Below the pieces are notes generated by a model, which saw only the letters and a list, made by a program, of their open reading frames with translations, was not told the origin of the DNA and made no database searches. A DNA stretch of 64,000 nucleotides from Haloprofundus halobius (GTDB lineage: Archaea; Halobacteriota; Halobacteria; Halobacteriales; Haloferacaceae). The translations under genes were made by a program, and so were the position numbers. Of the stretch, positions 35,231-41,824 are shown piece after piece (positions within the stretch are counted from its first letter, which is position 1; the number at the start of each line of letters is the position of its first letter). The stretch lies in the NCBI RefSeq assembly GCF_020097835.1, contig NZ_CP083666.1, forward strand, positions 1,860,001 to 1,924,000, in the 5' to 3' direction.

Positions 35231-35460
35231 TGGCCAGGTTATCTGCCCAGTACGGTTAAAAGTAGTGCTACAACGCTACAGGGAGGAGTTACCAGATACT
35301 GCCTCGTTGGTCTGTTCCCACGTGGTGAGGAAGGATGAGACTGTCTCTGAGAATTTCGTTTTAGATGTACCGTTTTAACTGTAGAGGTAGGGCTGTGACG
35401 ATGGCTCGAGGGATGACGCAAGGGTTACCGGTACAGAAGGACTCGCACCGATTTGGAGAT

Positions 35461-35532
35461 AGTCCCGGGCGGATTCGAACCGCCGTCAATGGCTCCAAAG
35501 GCCATTATGATTGGCCACTACACCACGGGACT
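35461..35532 (-). tRNA. tRNA-Gln (anticodon UUG)
   Basis: Minus-strand cloverleaf. Acceptor AGTCCCG pairs with CGGGACT. The anticodon stem ATGGC/GCCAT encloses loop CTTTGGA with anticodon TTG. The T arm is GGCGG-TTCGAAT-CCGCC. CCA is not encoded. It reads CAA (and possibly CAG) codons. Its 3' end faces the arsenic/kinase island and is near-duplicated at 30324, marking it as an integration target. Confidence 0.93.
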
Positions 35533-35614
35533 GGACGGAGTCGGTCGGTTCCAACTGCGTAAAATCGGTCGTCCTCCGGCTATTAGTCGTTTCCGCTCTC
35601 GGTCCGCCGGTCGG

Positions 35615-35779
35615 TCAGTCGCGCTGTCTCTCCACCGCGTAACTGCCACAGTTGGGGCAGACGTGATACTGCACGTCGTACCCTGTTTCGCACGACAAGC
35701 AGACGTACGGAAGGTTCTCCTCCGGAGTGAGCCCCGCCAACCGCTTGAGTCTACTCAGCGTGCTCTCGGCCCCACCCAT
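35615..35779 (-). CDS. Small zinc-ribbon protein
   Basis: 54 residues, starting MGGAESTLSRLKRLAGLTPE. Two CxxC knuckles, CLSC and CPNC, separated by 10 residues, form a zinc ribbon (VCLSCETGYDVQYHVCPNCG). Such short rubredoxin-like or ribbon proteins are numerous in haloarchaea and are thought to bind nucleic acids or proteins. No specific function can be given. It lies beside the tRNA-Gln gene, on the side away from the island, and looks like ordinary core sequence. Confidence 0.75.
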   Translation of the reverse strand: MGGAESTLSRLKRLAGLTPEENLPYVCLSCETGYDVQYHVCPNCGSYAVERQRD

Positions 35780-35841
35780 GACTCGGCCTCTCGCTGAACG
35801 TTCTTAGTTCTATGTTCGTTCACGATGGACGACAGAACAGT

Positions 35842-36276
35842 TCAGTCGGCGAAATTCTCCGGTTCGACTTCGAGATACCGACAGGCGTCGGTCTCGGGGT
35901 CGAAGCAGTCCGGGCACTCCGAGTTCCGGTCGATGATGGTGTCGAGGCGCTCGGCGACGGTGTCGTCGATGACGCTCTCCAGTTCGCGGGCCTCCCCCCG
36001 GAAATCCTCGACTTCGAGGACGTTCGTCAGAAACCGCTCGATGATGCAGTACGTCTGGAGTGCGTCGCGGGCGCGGACGATTCCCTCGTCGGAGAGGCGG
36101 ACGCCCTTGTACTTCTCGTGCTCGGCGAGTCCCCTGTCTTCGAGTTTCCCGATCATCTCGTTGGCGCTGGCGGGGCTCACGTCGAGCATCTTCGCGAGTG
36201 CGCCCGTCGCCGCAGGGCCGTCCTCCATCTCTTGGATGAGGTAGATGGCTTTCAGGTACTGGTCTGCCGTGTTCAT
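35842..36276 (-). CDS. DtxR/MntR-family metal-dependent regulator
   Basis: 144 residues, the short form without the SH3-like third domain. The N-terminal winged helix is MNTADQYLKAIYLIQEM, then DVSPASANEMIGKLEDRGLA. The dimerisation/metal-binding domain has EGIVRARDALQTYCIIERFL and a C-terminal DRNSECPDCFDPETDACRYL with three cysteines. It resembles haloarchaeal SirR/Idr-type regulators that sense Fe(II) or Mn(II) and control iron homeostasis. It lies 13 bases downstream of the ferritin-like gene on the same strand, so the two are probably cotranscribed, an iron-storage/iron-sensing pairing. Confidence 0.85.
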   Translation of the reverse strand: MNTADQYLKAIYLIQEMEDGPAATGALAKMLDVSPASANEMIGKLEDRGLAEHEKYKGVRLSDEGIVRARDALQTYCIIERFLTNVLEVEDFRGEARELESVIDDTVAERLDTIIDRNSECPDCFDPETDACRYLEVEPENFAD

Positions 36277-36289
36277 CGGTAGGCTCCGC

Positions 36290-36787
36290 TCATTCTCGTG
36301 TCTCCATGATTTTGGTCACCTCTTCGACGCCCTCGGCCTCTTCGGCGCGGATGTCGCGGAGGACCGAGAGCAGACGCTCCCGTTCGATAGAGAACGTCGC
36401 GTCGCTCGCCTCGATGCCCTCGATGAGGTCGTCGTAGAACTTGTAGGCGGTCTCCTCGTTGCAGAGTTGGTCGTAGAGGACGCCGTCGAAGTCGTCGGGT
36501 TTCGTCTTCCCGTAGCGCGCTTCGACGAGCGTCTCGATGTCCTCGAACGGGATGCTCTCGGCGTCGAGTTCGTCGATGATCGCTTCCAGTCGCTGGCGGT
36601 GTTCGGCGGACTCGTCGGCGGCGTGTTCCAGTAGCTGCTCTATCTCCGCGTCGAGTTCACGCTCGTCGGCGGACAGGGACTGGTAGTGGTGGTACGCGCG
36701 GGCTTCGACCACCTCTTCCAGCACGATTCCTATCTGGAGCAGGCGTGCGAGTTGGTGGTCCGAGCCCACACGGTGGCCGACGCTCAC
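36290..36787 (-). CDS. Ferritin-like (rubrerythrin-type four-helix) protein
   Basis: 165 residues from a GTG at 36787. Four helices carry repeated Glu/His positions of the ferritin-like fold: ARLLQIGIVLEEVVEARAYH, LLEHAADESAEHRQRLEAII, NEETAYKFYDDLIEGIE, and LRDIRAEEAEGVEEVTKIME. The E-x-x-H and E-x-x-x-H-like patterns suggest a carboxylate-bridged diiron site. It may detoxify peroxide or handle iron in the cytosol. The promoter sits too far upstream for this start, and a 14-codon ATG frame fills the gap, overlapping the GTG. Either the true N terminus is in that frame (frameshift) or it is a leader peptide. Confidence 0.75.
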   Translation of the reverse strand: MSVGHRVGSDHQLARLLQIGIVLEEVVEARAYHHYQSLSADERELDAEIEQLLEHAADESAEHRQRLEAIIDELDAESIPFEDIETLVEARYGKTKPDDFDGVLYDQLCNEETAYKFYDDLIEGIEASDATFSIERERLLSVLRDIRAEEAEGVEEVTKIMETRE

Positions 36788-36828
36788 GGGGTCGACCCTC
36801 CGTTGCTGTTCGATACCCTGTCAGTCAT
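36784..36828 (-). other. Fourteen-codon upstream ORF overlapping the ferritin-like start
   Basis: An ATG at 36828, exactly positioned below a TATA-like box, encodes MTDRVSNSNGGSTP and ends at a TGA that overlaps the GTG of the ferritin-like gene (GTGA). This is the geometry of translational coupling, or the remains of the true N terminus after an indel. Confidence 0.5.
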
Positions 36829-36850
36829 ACCTCTTGGTCTGCGTGTGACG

Positions 36851-36860
36851 AACTTAAACG
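36851..36860 (-). promoter_or_regulatory. TATA-like box of the ferritin-like/DtxR operon
   Basis: On the minus strand CGTTTAAGTT, 23-32 bases before the ATG at 36828 but 64 or more bases before the GTG at 36787. The spacing argues that the transcript begins at or near the mini-ORF. Confidence 0.5.
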
Positions 36861-37006
36861 GTTCCCTCTCGTCGACGCTCGGTTACGACGTTGGCCTCGT
36901 AGCGACGAGGTCAGTGGAGACGACGATCATCGCGACACCGACGGGGGCGGCGGCAGCGTCGACAGTGAGTCGGGCGGGCGGTACCGTCGGTATCGCGGTC
37001 GTCGAT

Positions 37007-37899
37007 TCAGACGAACTCCCCCTCGCTCTCGTACACCGACGGGTCTTCGTTGTACTTCTCGGCGACCGTCGAGAGCGTAGTGAACTCGACGTCGTCGTGA
37101 CTGCCGACGTAGTCGATAAACTCCTCTAGCAGGTGAATCAACTGGGGTCGGCCGTGGACGTCGGGGTGAATCGTGAGCGTGTAGACGCCCGCCCCGCGCC
37201 GGTCGTAGAGGTAGTCGAAGTGTGCCAGATACAACTCCTCGTACACCATCTCCGGACTCGTGTAGCCGTGTTCGGTTGCTTGATGAACATCATCGGCGGT
37301 ACGTCGTCGCGGTACCAACTGATGGGAATCTCGACGACCTCGGTCTCTTCGCCGCGTTCGTACGGTTTCATCCACGTGTCGGCGCTCTCGTCGTAGTCGA
37401 TTCGAGTCCACGTGTCTCCCTTCCGCATCGGCACCGGCTCGAAATCCCGGAGCATGAGGCTGCTGTCGTACAGAAAATCGTGTTTCTCGACGAGTTCGGG
37501 CATGTTCTCGCTGAACTCCCACCACGAGGCCCGGTGGCCAACTGGCTCCGACCCGGTCAGGTCCTCGATGAGGTCCATCGACTTCGTCAGAACCGCCTCC
37601 TCCTGCTCGCGCGATAGGTCGGTGGGGTTCTCGTGACTGTAGCCGTGTGTCCCGATCTCGTGGCCTGCGTCGGCAACGGCGCTGCACTCCTCGGGAAACG
37701 TCTCGATGGTGTGGCCCGGGATGAACCACGTCGTGTCGATTCCCGCGTTCTCGAACACCTGTACCAGCCGCGGGATTCCCTCCTCGCCAGCGAGCAGTCC
37801 TCGCGAGAGATCCGCCGGAGAGTCCGCGCCGCCGTAGGAACCGAGCCACCCTGCCACGCAGTCCGCGTCGACGCCGATTGCGATGTCGATATCACCCAT
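37007..37899 (-). pseudogene. Polysaccharide deacetylase (NodB/CE4-like), frameshifted
   Basis: Two overlapping frames encode one protein of about 297 residues. The first (from the ATG at 37899) holds [19 protein letters not shown], the CE4 aspartates, [11 protein letters not shown] with the zinc-binding HxxxH (His-Gly-Tyr-Ser-His), and [12 protein letters not shown]. It continues to [11 protein letters not shown] at about 37272. There a missing base shifts into a second frame, which continues [20 protein letters not shown] and [12 protein letters not shown], the distal catalytic histidine region, to the stop at 37007. Enzymes of this peptidoglycan-deacetylase/allantoinase-like subgroup remove acyl or formyl groups from carbohydrates or cyclic amides. 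Either a recent mutation or a sequencing error. Confidence 0.85.
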
Positions 37900-38049
37900 G
37901 TTTCGGAGATGCGACACGTGTTGGCATTGCTCTTCGCAGCCGTCGGCTAGACGACCAGTCTCCGTGTGCGACGGTCGCTGTGACCGTCGCCGAGACGGCT
38001 ACTGGGGTCACTCTCGAACTACCGGAAAAATCGAGTTGTCGTCCCCGGC

Positions 38050-39270
38050 TTACTGCAGCCGCTGGACGATGAGGTCGTCGAGATCGTCGCGGAACTCGTC
38101 GACCGCGATCTCTTCGAGCACGGGCACGAAGAAGCCTTCGACGAGCATGTTCCGCGCAGTCTCCGGGTCGATGGAGCGCGAGGTCATGTAGAACAGCTCC
38201 TCCCGGTCCACCTGTCCGACCGTCGCCGAGTGACTGGCTTCGGTGTCGTGGTTGTGGATGATGAGCTTCGGCGAGGCGTCGGCCTCGGACTCGTCGGAGA
38301 GCATGAGCGTGTTCTCGCGCTGGTAGGAGCTCGTGTCCCACGCGTCCTCGCCGACGTCCTGAACGCCCTCGTACACCGAGCGCGCCTCGTCGTCGAGCAC
38401 GCCGCGGGTGACGAGGTCGGCCGTCGTGTGTTCGGCCTCGTGCCAGACGCGGGCGTTCACGTCGAAGTGCTGGTCGTTGTGGCCGAAGAACGCGCCGACG
38501 ATTTTCGTCTCCGAGGAGTCGCCGACGAGGTTCGTCTCCACGTCCGAGCGCGTCAGCCGGGAGCCGAGGTTGCCCTCGATCCAGTTTATCGTCGCGTACG
38601 TGTCGGCGTGGCCGCGCTTCAGCGTGAAGTGGTACGTCTCCTCGTCGAGGTTCTGCAGCGAACCGTACTGGACGTAGCTGTTCTCGCCGGCGGCGACTTC
38701 AACGAGGTTGCTGAAGTAGCGCTCGCCCTCGATTTCGTCGCTTCCGGTGCCCGTCTCCGTTCCTTCCAGAATCGTCGTCGACGCCGACTCCTCGGTGACG
38801 ACGAGCGTCTGGCTGAACAGCGAGCGGGAGTTCATCTTCGCGCGAATCTTCACGTCACCGGCGTCGACGCCCTCGGGGACGTAGACGAACGTGCCGGTGG
38901 TGAACAGCGCCGCGGAGAGCGCCGTGAGGTAGTTGTGCTCGGGGTCGAGCACTGTGCCGAAGTGCTCGCGGACGAGCTCCTCGTGCTCGTCGAGCGCCTC
39001 CGTGAACGAGAGGACGACGGCGTCGCCCTCGGCGACGCGCTCGGTCTCGTCGGACTGGTTCAGCGGGTCGACGAGGGTCTCGAAGTCGAGCGCTTCGAGG
39101 TTCGTCCAGCGGCGGCCGGGCGTCTGGATGACGTCCGGTAGCGGGAGTTCGTCGAGCGCCTCGAACGCGTCGAGGCGTCGCTGGAGCAGCCACTCTGGTT
39201 CGTCTCGCTCCTCGGAGATCTCTCGAATCGTCTCCTCCGAGAGGCTGGATGGGAGTTGTACGCCGCTCAT
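38050..39270 (-). CDS. sufD: SufD-like Fe-S assembly scaffold subunit
   Basis: 406 residues. The family fold of the SufB/SufD beta-helix is shown by LLQRRLDAFEALDELPLPDV near the start, LLQTLVVTEESASTTI-like SQTLVVTEESASTTIL, NTLMLSDESEADASPKL-like region and EASHSATVGQVDREELFYM (with the conserved His), ending RNMLVEGFFVPVLEEI. It partners with SufB and the SufC ATPase to build [Fe-S] clusters. Its ATG immediately follows the SufB stop (TAG-ATG with no gap), so the genes are one operon. SufD here likely lacks catalytic cysteine and acts structurally. Confidence 0.92.
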   Translation of the reverse strand: MSGVQLPSSLSEETIREISEERDEPEWLLQRRLDAFEALDELPLPDVIQTPGRRWTNLEALDFETLVDPLNQSDETERVAEGDAVVLSFTEALDEHEELVREHFGTVLDPEHNYLTALSAALFTTGTFVYVPEGVDAGDVKIRAKMNSRSLFSQTLVVTEESASTTILEGTETGTGSDEIEGERYFSNLVEVAAGENSYVQYGSLQNLDEETYHFTLKRGHADTYATINWIEGNLGSRLTRSDVETNLVGDSSETKIVGAFFGHNDQHFDVNARVWHEAEHTTADLVTRGVLDDEARSVYEGVQDVGEDAWDTSSYQRENTLMLSDESEADASPKLIIHNHDTEASHSATVGQVDREELFYMTSRSIDPETARNMLVEGFFVPVLEEIAVDEFRDDLDDLIVQRLQ

Positions 39271-40701
39271 CTATCCGAGGCTCCCCTCCATTTCGAGTTC
39301 GACGAGGCGGTTGAGTTCGACCGCGTACTCGATGGGCAGTTCTTCCGTGATCGGCTCGATGAACCCGGAGACGATCATCTGCTTGGCGTCGTCGTCGTCG
39401 AGACCGCGCGACTGCAGGTAGAAGATGTCCTCGTCGCCGATCTTGCCGACGGTCGCCTCGTGAGCGACGTCGACGCGCGACTCGTTGATCTCCATGTACG
39501 GCATCGTGTCCGAGGTGGACTCGTTGTCGAACATCAGCGCGTCGCACTCGACGGCCGTCGAGGAGTCGTACGCCCCGTCGGCGATGTGGACGAGACCACG
39601 GTAGTTGGTGCGGCCGCCGTCCTTACTGATACTCTTGGACTCGATGGTCGACTTCGTCTCGGGGGCGTTGTGGTACACCTTCGCGCCGGTGTCGATGTTC
39701 TGGTCGGCACCCGCGAACGCGATGGTGATGTGGTTGTCGGACGCGCCGCGGCCCTTCAGGATGGACGCGGGGTAGAGCATCGTCGCCTTCGAGCCCATGG
39801 AGCCCGAAATCCACTCCATGCGGCCGCCCTTCTCGACGATGGCGCGTTTGGTGTTGAGGTTGTAGGTGTTCTTCGACCAGTTCTGCACCGTCGAGTACTG
39901 GACGTGGGCGTCCTCGCCGACGAACACTTCGACGCCGCCGGAGTGGAGGTTGAACGCCGAGTACTTCGGCGCGCTGCAGCCCTCGATGTAGTGGACTTCC
40001 GAGCCCTCCTCGGCGACGATGAGCGTGTGCTCGAACTGGCCCATCCCCTCGGAGTTCATACGGAAGTACGCCTGCACGGGCATGTCGACGGTCGTGTCCT
40101 CTGGAACGTAGACGAACGACCCGCCGGACCAGATCGCGCCGTGAAGCGCCGCGAACTTGTTGTCGCTCGGGGGGACGCACTTCGTCATGAAGTACTCCTT
40201 GACGAGGTCTTCGTGCTCCTGGACCGCCTGGTCCATGTTCATGAAGACGACGCCTTTCTCCTCCCAGCGCTCCTGCATGTTCTGGTAGACGACCTCGGAC
40301 TCGTACTGCGCGCCGACGCCCGAGAGCGCGTTCTTCTCGGCTTCCGGGATGCCGAGTTTGTCGAAGGTGTCCTTGATCTCGTCTGGAAGGTCCGTCCAGT
40401 CGTCGACGCCGCCGCGCGTCTCGACGTCTGGTCGGATGTACGGGACGATCTTGTCGACGTCGACTTCCGAGAGGTCCGGCTGGCCGGGCCAGTCGGTCGG
40501 CATCGGCATCTTCTGGAACTGCTTCAGCGCGCGGAGACGCCGTTGCAGCATCCACTCTGGTTCGTCTTTGTCTTCGGAGATGACCCGGATGGTCTCCTCC
40601 GTGAGACCCTTGTCTGCTTTGAAGGAGGATTTCTGCTCCTTCTTGAACTCGAAGCGGGCCTCGGTGTCGGTCTCTTTTAGGTGGTCTTGTTCTGAACTCA
40701 T
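39271..40701 (-). CDS. sufB: SufB Fe-S assembly scaffold protein
   Basis: 476 residues, the standard SufB length. It begins with an acidic helix and SEDKDEPEWMLQRRLRALKQ. The body carries SGVGAQYESEVVYQNMQ, GSFVYVPEDTTVDMPVQAYF, VHYIEGCSAPKYSAFNLHSG (with the conserved Cys region), ATMLYPASILKGRGA, and VDVAHEATVGKIGDEDIFYL, ending in LNRLVELEMEGSLG. SufB holds the nascent cluster on the SufBC2D complex, fed by SufS-type desulfurase activity encoded elsewhere. It is the middle gene of sufCBD, starting 34 bases after the sufC stop. Confidence 0.95.
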   Translation of the reverse strand: MSSEQDHLKETDTEARFEFKKEQKSSFKADKGLTEETIRVISEDKDEPEWMLQRRLRALKQFQKMPMPTDWPGQPDLSEVDVDKIVPYIRPDVETRGGVDDWTDLPDEIKDTFDKLGIPEAEKNALSGVGAQYESEVVYQNMQERWEEKGVVFMNMDQAVQEHEDLVKEYFMTKCVPPSDNKFAALHGAIWSGGSFVYVPEDTTVDMPVQAYFRMNSEGMGQFEHTLIVAEEGSEVHYIEGCSAPKYSAFNLHSGGVEVFVGEDAHVQYSTVQNWSKNTYNLNTKRAIVEKGGRMEWISGSMGSKATMLYPASILKGRGASDNHITIAFAGADQNIDTGAKVYHNAPETKSTIESKSISKDGGRTNYRGLVHIADGAYDSSTAVECDALMFDNESTSDTMPYMEINESRVDVAHEATVGKIGDEDIFYLQSRGLDDDDAKQMIVSGFIEPITEELPIEYAVELNRLVELEMEGSLG

Positions 40702-40735
40702 GATTGATTAAGTTGGTGTAGCTGGCGCAGCCTTA

Positions 40736-41650
40736 TCAGGCTGTCTCGTAGGTCTGCTCGCGGACCCAGTCGTACCCCTTGTCCTCGAGTTCGACGGCGA
40801 GTTCCGGGCCGCCCTCCTTGACGACCTGGCCGTCGAGCATGATGTGGACGACGTCGGGTTCGACGTAGTCGAGGATGCGCTGGTAGTGCGTGATCTGCAG
40901 TATGCCCGTCCCCTGCTCGTCGCGGAGCGCGTTGATGCCCTCGGAGACGTCCTGCAGGCGGTCGATGTCGAGACCGGAGTCGATCTCGTCGAGCACCGCG
41001 ATGGACGGTTCGAGAATCGCCGCTTGCAGTACCTCGTTCTGCTTCTTCTCGCCGCCGGAGAAGCCCGCGTTGAGGTAACGCTGGGCGAACTTCTCGTCCA
41101 TGTCGAGCAGCTCCATCTTCTCTTTCAGGAGCTGTTGGAACTCGGCAACACCGACTTCGCCCTCGTCGGCGGGGCCCTCCATCGGGGAGGTGTCGTAGCC
41201 CGACTCCTCGTCCTCCTCGGCGTCGTCGCCCTCGTCCTCCTCGAACAGTTCTTCGCGCTCTTCGAGTTTGGCGTTGAGCGCCTGACGGAGGAAGTTCGTC
41301 ATCGTGACGCCCTCGATTTCGGCGGGGTACTGGAAGCCGAGGAAGATGCCGAGCGCCGCGCGCTCGTTCGGTTCCAGTTCGAGGAGGTTCCACGTCCGCT
41401 TCTCCTCGGGAATCTCGAACTCCTCGCCGAACTCGTTCTCGTCGAGGTGGAGCAGAATCTCTCCGTCCGTGACCTCGTAGGCGGGGTGACCGGCGATGAT
41501 CTTCGCCGTCGTCGACTTCCCCGACCCGTTCGGTCCCATCAGGGCGTGGATCTCGCCCGATTTGACTTCCAAATCGACGCCCCGGAGGATCTTCTCTCCG
41601 TCCTCGACTGCGACCTCCGCGTGGAGGTTCTTGATTTCGAGTGTTGCCAT
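40736..41650 (-). CDS. sufC: SufC ATPase with acidic insertion
   Basis: 304 residues, about 40-50 longer than bacterial SufC. Walker A is GPNGSGKST (residues 39-47), the Q-loop is FLGFQYP, the signature is [13 protein letters not shown], and Walker B is [20 protein letters not shown] carries the switch His. The extra length is an almost purely acidic insert at residues 130-170 ([13 protein letters not shown] and after), in the helical subdomain between Q-loop and signature, which contacts SufB/SufD in other organisms. It energises cluster assembly on SufBD. It is the first gene of the suf operon; two inverted repeats lie upstream. Confidence 0.95.
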   Translation of the reverse strand: MATLEIKNLHAEVAVEDGEKILRGVDLEVKSGEIHALMGPNGSGKSTTAKIIAGHPAYEVTDGEILLHLDENEFGEEFEIPEEKRTWNLLELEPNERAALGIFLGFQYPAEIEGVTMTNFLRQALNAKLEEREELFEEDEGDDAEEDEESGYDTSPMEGPADEGEVGVAEFQQLLKEKMELLDMDEKFAQRYLNAGFSGGEKKQNEVLQAAILEPSIAVLDEIDSGLDIDRLQDVSEGINALRDEQGTGILQITHYQRILDYVEPDVVHIMLDGQVVKEGGPELAVELEDKGYDWVREQTYETA

Positions 41651-41691
41651 GTTGTGTTCCTCGTGTTCGACGGTGGGGGCTTGCGCCCATT

Positions 41692-41705
41692 AATGCTTAC
41701 GCATT
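41692..41705. promoter_or_regulatory. Inverted repeat AATGC-TTAC-GCATT upstream of sufC
   Basis: Perfect 5-base arms, 42-55 bases before the sufC ATG. Together with the larger repeat at 41738 it may be an operator responding to Fe-S or iron status. Confidence 0.45.
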
Positions 41706-41737
41706 CACCCCCTCCAGTTTCCGCTGCGAGAAAATTT

Positions 41738-41755
41738 GTTTTCGGTATCGAAAAC
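41738..41755. promoter_or_regulatory. Inverted repeat GTTTTCG-GTAT-CGAAAAC upstream of sufC
   Basis: Perfect 7-base arms, 88-105 bases before the sufC start and 70 bases after the polB stop. It sits in an AT-rich patch. It could be a regulator site for the suf operon or a hairpin at the end of the polB transcript. Confidence 0.45.
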
Positions 41756-41824
41756 GTTCGCTCGGCAGAACCCGCCGACTGCGGGAGTTTGGTCGTCGCT
41801 CGACGGACGAAACGAAACCCGGTC

